Origin: Rehmannia glutinosa
Taxonomy: Eukaryota > Streptophyta > Magnoliopsida > Lamiales > Orobanchaceae
Assembly (NCBI GenBank): GCA_016081115.2
Contig: CM071932.1
Span: forward strand, 63,003,574-63,067,573
Reading direction: 5' to 3'
Length of the DNA: 64,000 bases
In this document: positions 11,990 to 23,465 of the stretch, in pieces
Position numbering within the stretch: position 1 is the first letter of the stretch
Layout of the letters: each line of letters begins with the position of its first letter
Translations under genes and position numbers: made by a program
The notes under the pieces: generated by a model
Databases searched by the model: none
What the model was told of the DNA's origin: nothing
Seen by the model: only the letters and a program-made list of their open reading frames with translations

Positions 11990-12830
11990 ATCAAAAAGAA
12001 GGTAATATGCAACATATTTCATAATATGGTTTAAAAGTATTACTTTTTTAGTAAAAAGTATTACGATTCGTGAAAAGTAAAAATTTCAAACATAAAGCTT
12101 TTTTACGATTGTCTTATGTGTATTTGTTTGTTTTTTATTGATGAAATTCTTATTTTGGCTACCGTAGGGTACCTGGTCGATAAATTAAAAGAAGGTAATG
12201 TGTAGCATATCGACACTATAGTTTTAAAACTATTACTTTTCCGGTAAAAAGTATTGTTTTTTGTATGAAAAGCATCATTTTTCTAACATAAAGTATTACA
12301 TTTAGGTGGAGCAGTTGTTATTGATTCTAGTGATGACACTGATGAAATTACTAATTTCAAAGACGCAAGTGATATATTTCCCACTGAACATGAATGTAAT
12401 ACGTTACTTATTGTTTATTACTTTGAATATTCAATACAAAAATAATTTTATGAAAATTGATGCAGAAAATAATAGTGGTGGATTTGATGTAAGTAGTTCT
12501 CTTCTCCATTTAACACGGGGAACAATCAAAGAAATGCATAAGTTGTATTGTGATCATGCTCGTGCTATTGGGTTCAGTGTACGGAAATCAACTACTAGAA
12601 AATAACAGGTATTGCTTACTATATAAAAAGTATCATATTTTACATAAAAGGTATCACGTTTCATATTAAAAGTATCACTTTTACCCATAAAATTATCAAA
12701 AGTTTTCTTCCCCCAGTATTAACTTTTGCATAAAGAGTATCACTTTGCACATAAGGAGTATCACTTTATCCGTAAAAGTATTACTTTTCCCGAAAAAGTA
12801 TCGATTACATGTATTTTCTTTGCATTTCAG
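11990..12830 (+). repeat. degenerate AAGTATCACTTT motif cluster, transposase side
   Basis: About a dozen variants of (A)AAGTATCACTTT, AAGTATTACTTTT and similar, separated by short AT-rich spacers. They cluster upstream of the first transposase exon and inside the intron at 12609-12830. A smaller cluster in the intron 13611-13746 has the opposite orientation (GATACTTTT). This is not a perfect tandem array: the spacing varies. Confidence 0.75.
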
Positions 12831-14820
12831 ATGAAGTGGGTGTTGTCATTGAGAAATATTTTGTATGTTCTGCTTCTGGAATTAAGGACTCCAATAGCAC
12901 AACAAAGAAAAAGACTAGTGTTACACACACAGGATGCAAAGCTTCATTGCGAATAAAATTAAATGGGGAGGGACTCTATGAGGTTTTTCAACATGTTACA
13001 GAACACAATCATCCACTAACTAGAAAGGAATGGAGTCATTTACATCGTTCAGAAAGAGCCATTACAAACGAAAAAGGCAAAGCTATTGAAGATATGATAT
13101 CTTGCGGGATGAGAGCTACTTAGTCTTACAGATATATGGTTCATGATGCAGGAGGCGGCCATACTTTGAAAGATCATTTGAATTTTGTTAACCGTTTGAA
13201 AATGGAAGTAATAGAAGGAAGCGATGCACAAACATTAATTGACATCTTATATCAGCAAGATACAGAAGAAGACGACTTCTTTATAAAAGTGAAGTTAGAT
13301 GACATGGACAAATTAAGTAATGTATTTTGGAGGGATTCCATGATGAATGAAGAGTACAAAATATATGGTGATGTTATGGTATTTGACACAACATATCACA
13401 CGAATAATAATAAGATGACTTGATTTGTGCTCATTTTGTTGAATCAATAATCATTGGAAAAATGTCATGTTTGGTTGCGCTTTCTTATCTGATGAAAAGG
13501 CTGACTCATTTGAATGGCTTTTCCAAGTTTTTATGAAGTCAATGGGTGGGAAATTTCCTATAACTTTGTTAATTGATCAAGACCAGGCAATTAGCAAGGC
13601 AATTGAAAAGGTATGATGTACAGAAAGCAGAAATCAGATACTTTTAGTAAGAAAAATGATACTTTTCTTCATAAAACAAATACTTTTCTACAGAAAACAG
13701 ATATTTTATTTTTAATTCTAATAGTTTTTCCCTTTCTTCTATGTAGGTTTTTCCTCAAACAAGGCACAGACTATGCTTATGGCACCTTCACTAGAATGCT
13801 ATAAGTCGGTTTGGATGGCTGAAACACAACAATTCTTTCAAGAAAACATTCAACGAATGTTTGACTGGTTGCATTGATGAAACTGACTTTCAAAGTTGCT
13901 GGAAATATATGATATTGCATTATGAGCCATAAGATGACTCTTGGTTTCAACGTATGTATGATTTGAAGCAGAAATTGTGTACTTCAGTAAGCAAAGATTT
14001 CTTTTCTATGGGAATTTTACCTTCATAAAGGAGTGAGAGTACAAACAACACATAGTATTCAATGCCAAGAAAACGACGACTTTAACTGAATTTTATGACA
14101 TTTTTCAATGGGCAATAAAGCGATTGAGAAACACTGAAAAAGAAAATGAATTCCAATGCTCAAGATCAATTCCAAAATATGTGCTACCATTGACCGGAAT
14201 GTTGAAGCATGATGTAGAGATATATACATTAACAATTTTTAAAGATTTTGAGGTTGAGTTCATTAAAAGTATATCTACCAACTGCACCACTATAGAAGTT
14301 AAAGAAAACTTAATGGTTTATGATATTTTATCGAATGATGATAATTGTTGTCATCGTATGGTGTATGACTGTTTACATACTCTCATTAACTATTCTTGTA
14401 AAAAGTTCGAAGAGTGTGGTTTACTTTTTTCTCATAGCTTAGAGTACTACACAAGCATTCTATATTCAAAATTCCAGAGTGTTACATTGCCAAAAGATGG
14501 ACAAAGTTTGCCAAAACTGAATTATGGGAAAAGTTACATTCGAGAATTGAAAGTTCGAGATAAGTCTAATGATTGTGTTCTTGGCGACATGAAATGACAC
14601 GCAAATATTTATAATCTTGTTCGAAATGCCAATACAATGAGGATGCAAGAAGGATTTTTAGAAGATGGCTACAACAGGGGATTTTATGGTTATTGATGCA
14701 TTGGAGATATACCAAATTCAACAGAGCGCAATGATGTTTCGATTCTTCTACAAGAATTTTAGATCCAAAGACGATCGATTTACAAAAGGGAGGAAACAAA
14801 GATCAAAGGGCATTTGTGAG
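12306..14820 (+). pseudogene. FAR1/mudrA-type MULE transposase, degenerate
   Basis: Reading with introns at 12396-12465, 12609-12830 and 13611-13746 (all GT-AG) gives, in order: a FAR1-type DNA-binding region (HARAIGFSVRKSTT, then TGCKASLRIK and VTEHNHPLTR), a segment starting DAQTLIDILYQQD, the first catalytic-region motif YGDVMVFDTTYHTN (13370-13412), then FGCAFLSDEKADSFEWLF, GGKFPITLLIDQDQA, and VFPQTRHR..LCLWHLH after the third intron. A SWIM-type block NYSCKKFEECGLLFSH lies at 14388-14435. Stops and frame shifts interrupt it (taa at 12603-12605, tag at 13121-13123, tga at 13421-13423, several after 13800). FAR1-family transposases are the autonomous MULE transposases; this copy is clearly dead. 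An LTR insertion at 14817 cuts the C-terminal end, and about 100 bp after 18070 may be its continuation. Confidence 0.8.
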
Positions 14821-17800
14821 GTCCCAAATTTTATTTAGCTGAATTGTAATATTCTGGATATTGTACTACGTGACTAAGTGTCACAAATTGTTATTAATAA
14901 AAATATAGCATTAATTTTATAATCCTTGGTATCTAAATACTAATATTATTTTATTTTCTAACTTGTTAATTGCTAATTACTAATTATCCATATAATATTA
15001 TATCATTAACTTAGTTTATATTATATGACCTATTAAACCAAACTATAGGGTTTTGGTGACTTATCACTAGAATAGGAATAAGACAATTGACTTATATAAG
15101 AAAGTTGGACTATAAGACATTTGATAAGAGGAATATACTATGTGGTATGAGGATTAGAATATCACTAATAATACAAAAAAAAAAAAAAAAAAAGTAAAGA
15201 GGATTGAAGTAGGGGGCAACCAAGGGGTAGAAATAGGGGACAAGTGTATTAATCACATGACAACATCATTTAGGCATGCAAGCCACCCCCAAACCCCATA
15301 CACCTCTTCATTTACCAAGACTTGAGCCATCAAAAATTTGCAAGCTCAAAAAAAAAAGTAACCATGTCCGAAGTAAAGACGGGGGTGGCCATATAGGAGA
15401 AGAAGGGGGAAAGACTTTTGCCATTTTTCCTTTCACTACACACACTTAGAAATCTCACCAAAAAAATTAAAAATATCATTCCCTCTCTCTCAACACTAAG
15501 GGGTCGATTCTAGAAAGAAAAAAGAAGAGGGGACCGAAAATTCTAAGAAGAAAGAGCTTCAAGTGAGTTTAGGAGACTAGCTACCAAGACCAAAAGGTAA
15601 GACTCCTTTAGAAGTGTTCGTCCTTATTCTTCTTTTTTTCATTTCTTCATTTCTCATCACCTATTAATCCTCAAAACCACCATGTAGGGGCTGCCCTAGG
15701 AGATTTAAGGAGACTTTGAGGAAGTTTGTAAGAGCTAGAAGCTTTAGACCATCCCTATCAAAGCACAAAGAGAAAATGTGGGTGAAAATCCTTCTGAATC
15801 TCATTATTTTGCGTGGAAAATGGCATGAATGCATGTGTTCATTATATGTTATATTTTATGGAGAAATTTCAGTTTATATTTCTGGAAACATTTTGAAAAA
15901 AATGTATATGTGTATTTAGAATTATGTCAAAATTGATTATTGCTTAAGAAAATGGCTTTTGTATGCTTTATATGCTTTCTTTTTACATACATTCAGAAAC
16001 AAATGAGAAATATGAGAAATATATTTTAATTTGTTATATAAATATCCTGGACATATGATTTTTTGAAGAAAATTGAGCTTGGGCTTTTTTTGCAAATATG
16101 GAAAAATATAGGGCCAAAAGTGATAAATTCGGAAAATATGGGAACCTACTGTAAATTTCAAAATTTTAGACTGAAAATACTGTAAAAATTATGTATATGT
16201 GATAGATAACAAGTGGGACCCTCCGGGTCAAGCAAATGCGATTATAAGAACATTTAGACACCAAAATGATAATTTTTTAAACTTTCGGGGACTAAACTAT
16301 AAATTTCAAAAGTATGAGCAGCCACTGTTATTTTAGCTAGTATTCTGGACCTTTAGTCCAAATTTCACGAAAAATGGGCTTGAAACGAGCCCTTAACGGT
16401 AAAATCACCTTTAGGGCCAAAATGAAATTTTTCAAGAATTTGGTACTTAAACGGGGAATTTCTCAAAACTGCTCTTATCCCAACTGCATATTGGCCCAAA
16501 AAAATTATTAGACTTGTAATCTCATTAATACCTTTTCCATTTTATGAGATATCTATTTTTAAAAGTATCGGGTCAAAAATATAATTTGGGAGAAATCCGG
16601 GACTGACCTACAATTTTCGAAAATCTGACTTCGAGACCCTAAAAATATAATTCTTTGAACATTTTAGAAAAATTAGAAACTGACCTTGTCTTTTTCCGAG
16701 TCCGAGATCAAAACTTATGGAATTTTAAAACCCGGCATAAAATTTCCTCCCTTAGTAAAATGTTATATTTTTGAATAAAATTTACCAAGGTCATAAAAAT
16801 TTATGTTTTCTAAATTCCGTTTATTTATAATAATATTAAAAATATTTTATAATTATTTAATTAAAATTTTATTTTTAATTATTATCCGAATTTTATTCGA
16901 GACTTTCATCTTAGAATAATTGTAGTAGTGATCGACGACTTCTCGCCCGCATAATCCAAAATTTCATTAAGGACTTCAACATAATACATGAATCGAATAT
17001 TATACCCGGCTAGATTACTCATCCAGTAACTATGCCGTGAATATGAATCGATTGATGAATATTAGACGCAATGAGTTTTGAACACTCCGGTCATATTGAT
17101 CGATTGATGAATATCGGACGTGGCGAGTCTTTGAATACTCGTCCTACTAATTGGTCGATCGATCAACTGTGGAATTGATAAGTCGTGTGTGAGATGGGCA
17201 AGTCGATTGCAGTCCCATACCGCCTCCATCGCCCAAGTCCCAACCTCGAGTTGGATAGAGAGTCTGTGTGCGATTAGATCGTAGGAATCGGGTATAATCA
17301 TGATTATGACGATCTCTCAAACTTAGTTGGCTCCACTTTGTGGAGACGTCGTGCCAATCGGGATAGCGGCAGACCCTATCTATTGGAGGGATAACGTGTC
17401 TTGTTGGGGAGTTGATGTTTGATCGCGACTTCTCCGGTCAATAAGGATGGTTGTGCCCGCTCACGGTGCACAACATACTGATTGAATATTGGTGTGGTGT
17501 CACACGCCCGTGCGCAACCAATCAATTCTGGAATTAATTGATCGATCGTTAATCGATCATCGTTAAACTATCAAGTATATAAGAAGGATAATTGCACGTT
17601 TCTTGCATAAAACTCATGAAACGAATTTTACTGCATAAATTATAAGCCCCACATGCACACACTCACCACACCCACTAAGAATTTTTGTCTCACTCCCACC
17701 TATTGTTCCCAACCAGAGGATGAAACTCTGCCGGAGGATGACCGGGACGAAGATGACGAAGCTACTTACTAGCCTCATATTTACTGGACTACTGAGACGA

Positions 17801-18070
17801 ATGACTTTTATTTTTGGTTTCATTTCGAATGAACAAGTTTTGAGAATTTCTTGTAATAGACGAGCGTAGGACTCCTAGGAACAATTATTGACAATGTTGT
17901 ACTTTCGTTTTATTTCGCTGCGATAGTTTCGAACTTAGACTAATTTGATATTATGCATGATTTGGGAAATTACTATGATGCTTGGAATATTTTATGTATG
18001 AAATGAATGGTTTATTTTGGGCCGGCATAAGTTGATTGACTGTGTCACGGCTCCGGGTTGGGGCATGACA
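14817..18070 (+). mobile_element. candidate solo LTR (3.25 kb) inside the transposase gene
   Basis: Begins TGAGGTCCCAAA and ends with CGGCTCCGGGTTGGGGCATGACA-like sequence, giving TG...CA ends; the last 28 bases form an imperfect palindrome (tgtcacgg...gggcatgaca) seen at many plant Gypsy LTR ends. It has no ORF with a retrotransposon domain, is AT-rich, and has a TATATAAGAAGG box near 17577 about 0.5 kb before the end, as expected of an LTR promoter. A two-copy short duplication lies at about 17037-17150. A single LTR without internal region suggests a solo LTR from recombination. Flanks do not show a clean 5-bp duplication, so the borders are tentative. Confidence 0.5.
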
Positions 18071-18411
18071 ATATTTCCAAAAGAACAAGAATAAGAGAAG
18101 CAGTGAAACGTCAGATACACATCCATCAAAGGAGTTTGGTTCAAAAACTCCCAATCCTAGATTGTTTTGGCAATCGACTGAATACTTTTGTATTAAATTG
18201 ATATTATTGTTTTGTAGTTTTTTAAATTGATATTTTGCCCATATTTATATGATGCTTTGTTAGTAAGAAAAGTAATACTTTAAGCACAAAAATTGATAAT
18301 TTGTTGGTAAAATGTGACACTTTATGCACATAAAGTAATACTTTTAAGTAAAAAATTGATAATTTTCACCTGTACAAAATGATACTTTGTTAGTAACAAC
18401 CGATACTTTAT
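18071..18411. repeat. possible transposase tail and motif cluster
   Basis: 18071-18180 is a short open stretch rich in Lys/Arg/Ser codons that may be the tail of the transposase resumed after the LTR. 18236-18411 is a run of GATACTTT-type motifs in the orientation opposite to most of those at 12.0-12.8 kb. Confidence 0.4.
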
Positions 18412-18957
18412 TCATAAAAAATGATACTTTATGCATATAACAAAAAAATTAACTTTTACAAGAATAACTTTTATAAGATCATAAATCTGTCTTCAATAAC
18501 TTCCACAGGACAACAACAATCTTTTTCCAAAATACAATCTATGTCAAATATATCTCCTCCGTGGAACGTAGAGACGAGCTGAAAACAAAGGATATATCTT
18601 TAGACAGAATGTAGTGAAGGCCACACATAGGTTGAGAATGCCACCTCGGGCCTGGACAAGTCGATAGGCACAAGCTTTAACTTTTACAAAAAATGATACT
18701 TTATGCATATAACAAAAAATTTAACTTTTACAAGAATAACTTTTACAAGATCATAAATTTGCCTTCAATAACTTCCACAGGACAACAACAATCTTTTTCC
18801 AAAATACAATCTATGTCAAATATATCTCCTACGTGGAACGTAGAGACGAGCTGAAAACAAAGGATATATCTTTAGACAGAATGTAGTGAAGGCCACACAT
18901 AGGTTGAGAATGTCACCTCGGGCCTCGACAAGTCAATAGCACAAGCTTTGTCCTAAA
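18412..18957. repeat. two-copy tandem duplication, period 272 bp
   Basis: The unit starting about 18412 is repeated from about 18684 with few differences (shared start aatgatactttatgcatat, shared middle cgtggaacgtagagacgagc, shared end cacaagcttt). The period of 272 bp was measured from the position of atgatactttatgca at 18421 and 18693. No coding function recognised. Confidence 0.85.
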
Positions 18958-19083
18958 TTCGGAAAATCAACACGAACAACTCCAAGGCACGAAAAAACAT
19001 TATCTTTTCAGAAATGTTTCTTCCCTTTCCAGATCAAGTGTGATGTCACTCAATTGCAGCATGTTGGTAAATGGTAATACACC

Positions 19084-19294
19084 GGATGAGATCTTCTATT
19101 CCAAAACCGTGTTTCATCTCCTATTCCAACCGTGTGGATGATTGACACGTGTATTACACTTACCATTTTAGAACCCTATAATTTCTGCTTGATTTATGCT
19201 TGAAAATTAAAATGGTAAGTGTAATACACGTGTCAATCATCTACACGGTTGGAATAGAAGATGAAACACGGTTTTGGAATAGAAGATCCCATCC
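19084..19294. mobile_element. foldback MITE with 11-bp target duplication
   Basis: A near-perfect inverted repeat with arms of about 85 bp (19084-19170 and 19208-19294) around a loop of about 40 bp. The flanks carry the same 11 bases, GGTAATACACC, at 19073-19083 and 19295-19305. An 8-11-bp duplication with long arms fits a Mutator-type foldback element. Only a few mismatches between arms suggest it is young compared with the MULE that holds it. Confidence 0.85.
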
Positions 19295-19399
19295 GGTAAT
19301 ACACCATGGGATCCGGTGTAAATAAAAAGAACTTAAAGTCTTAATTTTTAAATAACGTAATTAAAACATTCAATTCGAATATAGACTGGGAATCCCAAT

Positions 19400-19660
19400 T
19401 CGAGTGATAATTTGTTCGTAAAAATTGATACTTTATGCACATGAAGTGATACTTTTAAATTTAAAACTGATACTTTTCACTTGTAGTTGTACATATAACA
19501 AAAACTATGCAAGAAGTATAATTTCCATACAAACACTTGTACCCATTATAGAAAAAAATCAAGTAATATTACCAAAAACTGCCTCAAGATTCATGTGATA
19601 CTTTGTTAGTAAAAAGTTATACTTTAAGCACGGAAAGTGATACTTTGAGCACAAAAACAG
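19400..19660. repeat. GATACTTT motif cluster
   Basis: Several aaaagtgatacttt / ttgatactttatgcac words with short spacers, 3' to the Ulp1-like gene when that gene is read on its own strand. Confidence 0.65.
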
Positions 19661-19867
19661 AAAGCATGTTTTCTCCATATACAGTTGTACCTATCCACAC
19701 AACCTACAAAGAACTATACAAATCCATGAGCCTATCAAACATCGCTACAAAAAACATCTAAAAGTATCTTTACAGCCTTAAAACATCAATTCTAAACTAC
19801 AAATTGATCATTTCAATGTACAATTATAAACATCCAAAACATTAATGTACAACATTAAAAGTTTTGC

Positions 19868-21480
19868 TCATTTCTTCTTCTTTTTCTGCTTGCCAACTCT
19901 GAACAGAAGAACGTCTTTCTCCATTCGAACTCTCATTTCATTTAAAGGATGGAGGACAATCATTGCACAATACGAAGCCCTCAACTTACATCGTTCTTCT
20001 GGCTTCAATGACAAAGGGAAAAAAATTATTATACAGAAAGGATTTTATGACATTAAACTTCAAAACAAAGAAAAATATTCTTACCAGGCACAAATTTAGC
20101 TCAGATTACACGCGCCCCCTAAAGTTTTCCATGTGATTCATTAAAAAAAACACCACAATCAATATTTTCAAATTACTTTGCCATCGAAAAGGGATATTTT
20201 CAAATATATATCCTTCAACTTCTTCAGTTTTGGGGTGCTGCTCCTCCTTCAAGAAAACCGACATTTCTCTTTGCTGAAAAAATATGTTACATGGCATTTA
20301 AGAACTTACATTTTCAAAAAATAATGATAAAAGAAAATATAATAATTTACTACTAATTTTGCAAGATCCACATAGTCAACAACAACATCTTCATGATGCA
20401 CCATGTTGTCAAGATATTGCAGTTTTTGATCCACAAAGTTGGTGACAGTGCAAAAATAATGTTGCATATAACATATTGGCACAAAAATCTACATTTCCAA
20501 CAAATAGAGACTTATCGCTTCATGTTAAAAAGTAAGTGCGAAAAAGCAAACAAAATCAATCTTACCAAATCCACAATACTCAGATCTTTATAATTTCCAG
20601 TCAACATCTAGTGGTTCCAGCAACCTCACACATTTTTTATGTTATCCGATCTCCAACCTTATTAAAAAGATTTCAAGATACAACCGTTGTAAAAAAGAAA
20701 TTGATTAAAAGAATGAAATACTTTTTTGATTCGATGTGATAGTATAGATAAAAGTAGTACTTACGGAGTGTTGGGCACTGGAATAGAAATATTTTGCAGC
20801 TCCACGATCTTTGTTAAGTAATGTAGCCCATACATCTATAATGCTTACATGGGATAAAGTCAAAGGCAATAAAGTCAGACCCACCACGTGCATAGGCGTT
20901 TGAACTAGAAAATTTAAACAAAATACAAAATTAGTGAGAAAAATATATAGTATATCCTCTTGAGAGTGATACTTTGTTGGTAAAAATTGATACTTTATGC
21001 ACATGAAGTGATACTTTTAAATTAAAAAGTGATACTCAAATCACATTAATCTCATTATACTTACTCTATCATTTGTTTGTGAGTAAAAAAGCAATAGTCA
21101 ACAATATCTTTCGCTTTCCTGCTCATATGCACAAGTGAATCCTTGTTTCACTTCATATATTGGTAATGGAAAATTGATCCCTCCGCAATGAGGCCAGGGC
21201 TCATCCATGCACTTACGATCTTTTTCCTCTTCCTCTCCAGAACCTCCTTCATCATCATCTCCAGAACCTCCTTCCTCTTGAGAAAAAAATTCTTTATGAA
21301 TTTATTCAATAAATTTTTCAATATCATCGTCAGGTGCATCCTCAGGTGTAAGTAGCTCAAAATTTGGTATCTCATTTGCCAAATTTTTCATCCTCTCAAA
21401 GTTCTCAACAACTTTATCAATATATTCATTAAGTCTTGCATCAAAGAAGAACTTCTGGTTGTCAGTCACCGGAGACTATG
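19868..21480 (-). pseudogene. Ulp1/C48-type cysteine protease gene of the MULE, degenerate
   Basis: On the minus strand, exon-like blocks show features of the C48 (Ulp1) family in order. A SIIDVWATLLNKD segment (about 20860) resembles the start of plant Ulp1-like proteins. A block with VPICYMQHYFCTVTNF (about 20490-20440) has the expected catalytic His (QHYF), then LDN for the catalytic Asp. The third block has the DCG codons at 20160-20152, the usual catalytic Cys box, followed by NHMENF. A Lys-rich end (VGKQKKKKK, stop at 19868-19870) closes the gene. The DCG and NHMENF parts are in different frames around the run of A at 20143-20150, so the copy is broken. Acidic exon-like text (21150-21480) and a Lys/Glu-rich block at 22845-22990 may be upstream parts. 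The Ulp1 family cleaves SUMO; in MULEs the role is unknown. Confidence 0.65.
20950..21045. repeat. GATACTTT motif cluster in the Ulp1-like gene
   Basis: Three GATACTTT-type words in tight spacing, between exon-like blocks of the protease gene. Confidence 0.6.
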
Positions 21481-21782
21481 AAGAACTTGCAATTTTTTTC
21501 TCTTGCTTCATTTCATTCTTCAGGTTGTTGAACATCTCAATGTGAAATTTTATTACAACATTGAAGTTCCTTTTGAACAGCATAAATGTTTCATGAACAT
21601 TCTACAATTATAAAAAACAAGTAAGTAAATCATCACCACCATCACTTAAACTACTAAAAATATTTTTCAAACTAGGGACTAAACTATCACCATCAATACC
21701 ATAGTTCTTCTTCAACTCATCCTAATACCAACAGACTCCCTCTGCTTAAGTTCATCAACAGACTGTCAGTCTTCCCTGGGTA

Positions 21783-22165
21783 TAAGGATGTCAATTTCGA
21801 CCCGGTCCGTGGGTACCTGCCCCGCCCCGTTTGGGTCACCCCGCCCGTGACCTGGGGCGGAGCGGGCGAGTTTGGATATCACTTCCGTCCCGCGGGTACC
21901 GCCCACCCCACCCCACATAGTATTTTTATTTTTAATATATATTTTGCATATATAATATATATTATAATATATTTTTTATGTATTCTTATATTATATTTAA
22001 TATTTATACATTGATAATAATAAATTTTGTAAATGTTATTTTATAAATATTTTTTTTCATTTTTTATTTAATTTAATTCAAAATGGAGTAGAACTGGTCG
22101 GCCCGCCCCGTTCTAGGCACGGGGCGGGTCTGGGTCCTGGCCGACCCGCCCTATTGTCATCCCTA
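21783..22165. mobile_element. non-autonomous hAT element with 8-bp duplication
   Basis: Ends TAAGGATGTCAATTTCGACCC and, reversed at the right, TAGGGATGACAATAGGGCGGG. The same 8 bases, CCTGGGTA, flank it at 21775-21782 and 22166-22173. GC-rich subterminal regions with an AT-rich middle, no ORF. Confidence 0.85.
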
Positions 22166-22449
22166 CCTGGGTACTAAAAACACATCATGAATATCGTCGG
22201 CGGTGAATAAAAAAAGCTATATTCTCAAATCTCAACATCCGACTGGTCCCATTAAAAAAATTTACCAACGTTTTCAACAAACCTCCAAAACATATTTTCT
22301 ACATCTCTCTTCTGTCTATCAGTCAAACTATGTATAACCTCAAACAACTCTTAAGGTTTACACTGGAAAATGAAATCTCTGCAATTAAATATGACATATT
22401 TCTCAGAAACATCTTACAATTAACAAACAAAATCAAACTTTAATGTATT

Positions 22450-23465
22450 ACACTATATCATTACAAAAACTCATGATACTTTTTACATACAAGGTGATAC
22501 TTTTTATGTGAAAAAAAAATCTTTTTATATAAAAAGTAATACTTGTTATATAAAAAGTGATATGCTTCATAGCATTACAAAATTATGTAAACAACATAAT
22601 AAAAAACACATATAATACTTTGTTTTTGTAATGATATAGTGTTTGCAACAACAGAAAATATATTTTTACCTCGCTTTTTTTTTTTTCTTGCCACATTCTT
22701 CCTTATCCACTAGAATTTTTTTTATCTTCACTGCAACATAAAAAAAAACATTATTAATAGAAAACATGACAAAAAAACATTAATACTAAAAACATTATAT
22801 ATTAACTGTATTCAGTCACATCTTTCTTTTCCTTTTCTGCGACTTTGGAAAATCTCATCTTCTTTCCCACATTTTCATCCTTCTCTTCCATTTCTTCTTT
22901 CTTTGGTTTTACATCCTCCTCAATTTTTCTTTTCCTTGCAACATCTTTTTTCCGTCTCCAGCCTTCCGGGATTTCACTTTGTAATACCCTTTTTTACTTC
23001 TCTTTTCTGTTTTACTCCCTTTTCGGTAACAGGAACGATTGTTGATTCATCAGCTATTGTAATTCACTACAAAAACATACGGAACACTATATCATTACAA
23101 AAACTCATGATACTTTTTACATACAAGGTGATACTTTTTATATGAAAAGTGAATCTTTTTATATAAAAAGTGATACTTGTTATATAAAAAGTGATATGTT
23201 TCATAGCATTACAAAATTATGTAAACAACATAATAAAAAACACATGTAATACTTTGTTTACAACAACTGATACTTTTACGACTAAAAATAATACTTGTAA
23301 GGAAAAAAGTGATACTATACATTTACATGGGAACTATATAAACCTGAAATACATGTAAAACACATCTAATACTTTGTTTACATCAACTGATACTTTTACG
23401 ACCAAAAGTAATACTTGTAAAGGCAACAGTGATACTATACATTTACATACGAAATACATAAACAC
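22450..23465. repeat. large GATACTTT motif cluster
   Basis: More than fifteen variants of aaaagtgatactttt and related words, including two stretches that are near copies of each other (22455-22625 and 23090-23255, both with cactatatcattac / ataaaaaacacatgtaatactttg-like text). Between them lies the Lys/Glu-rich exon-like block (22845-22990, minus). Confidence 0.75.

Noticed and set aside
18412..23465. CRISPR-like array (repeated short words)
   Set aside because: Repeats are degenerate, spacing irregular and the genome is plant; no leader or cas genes.
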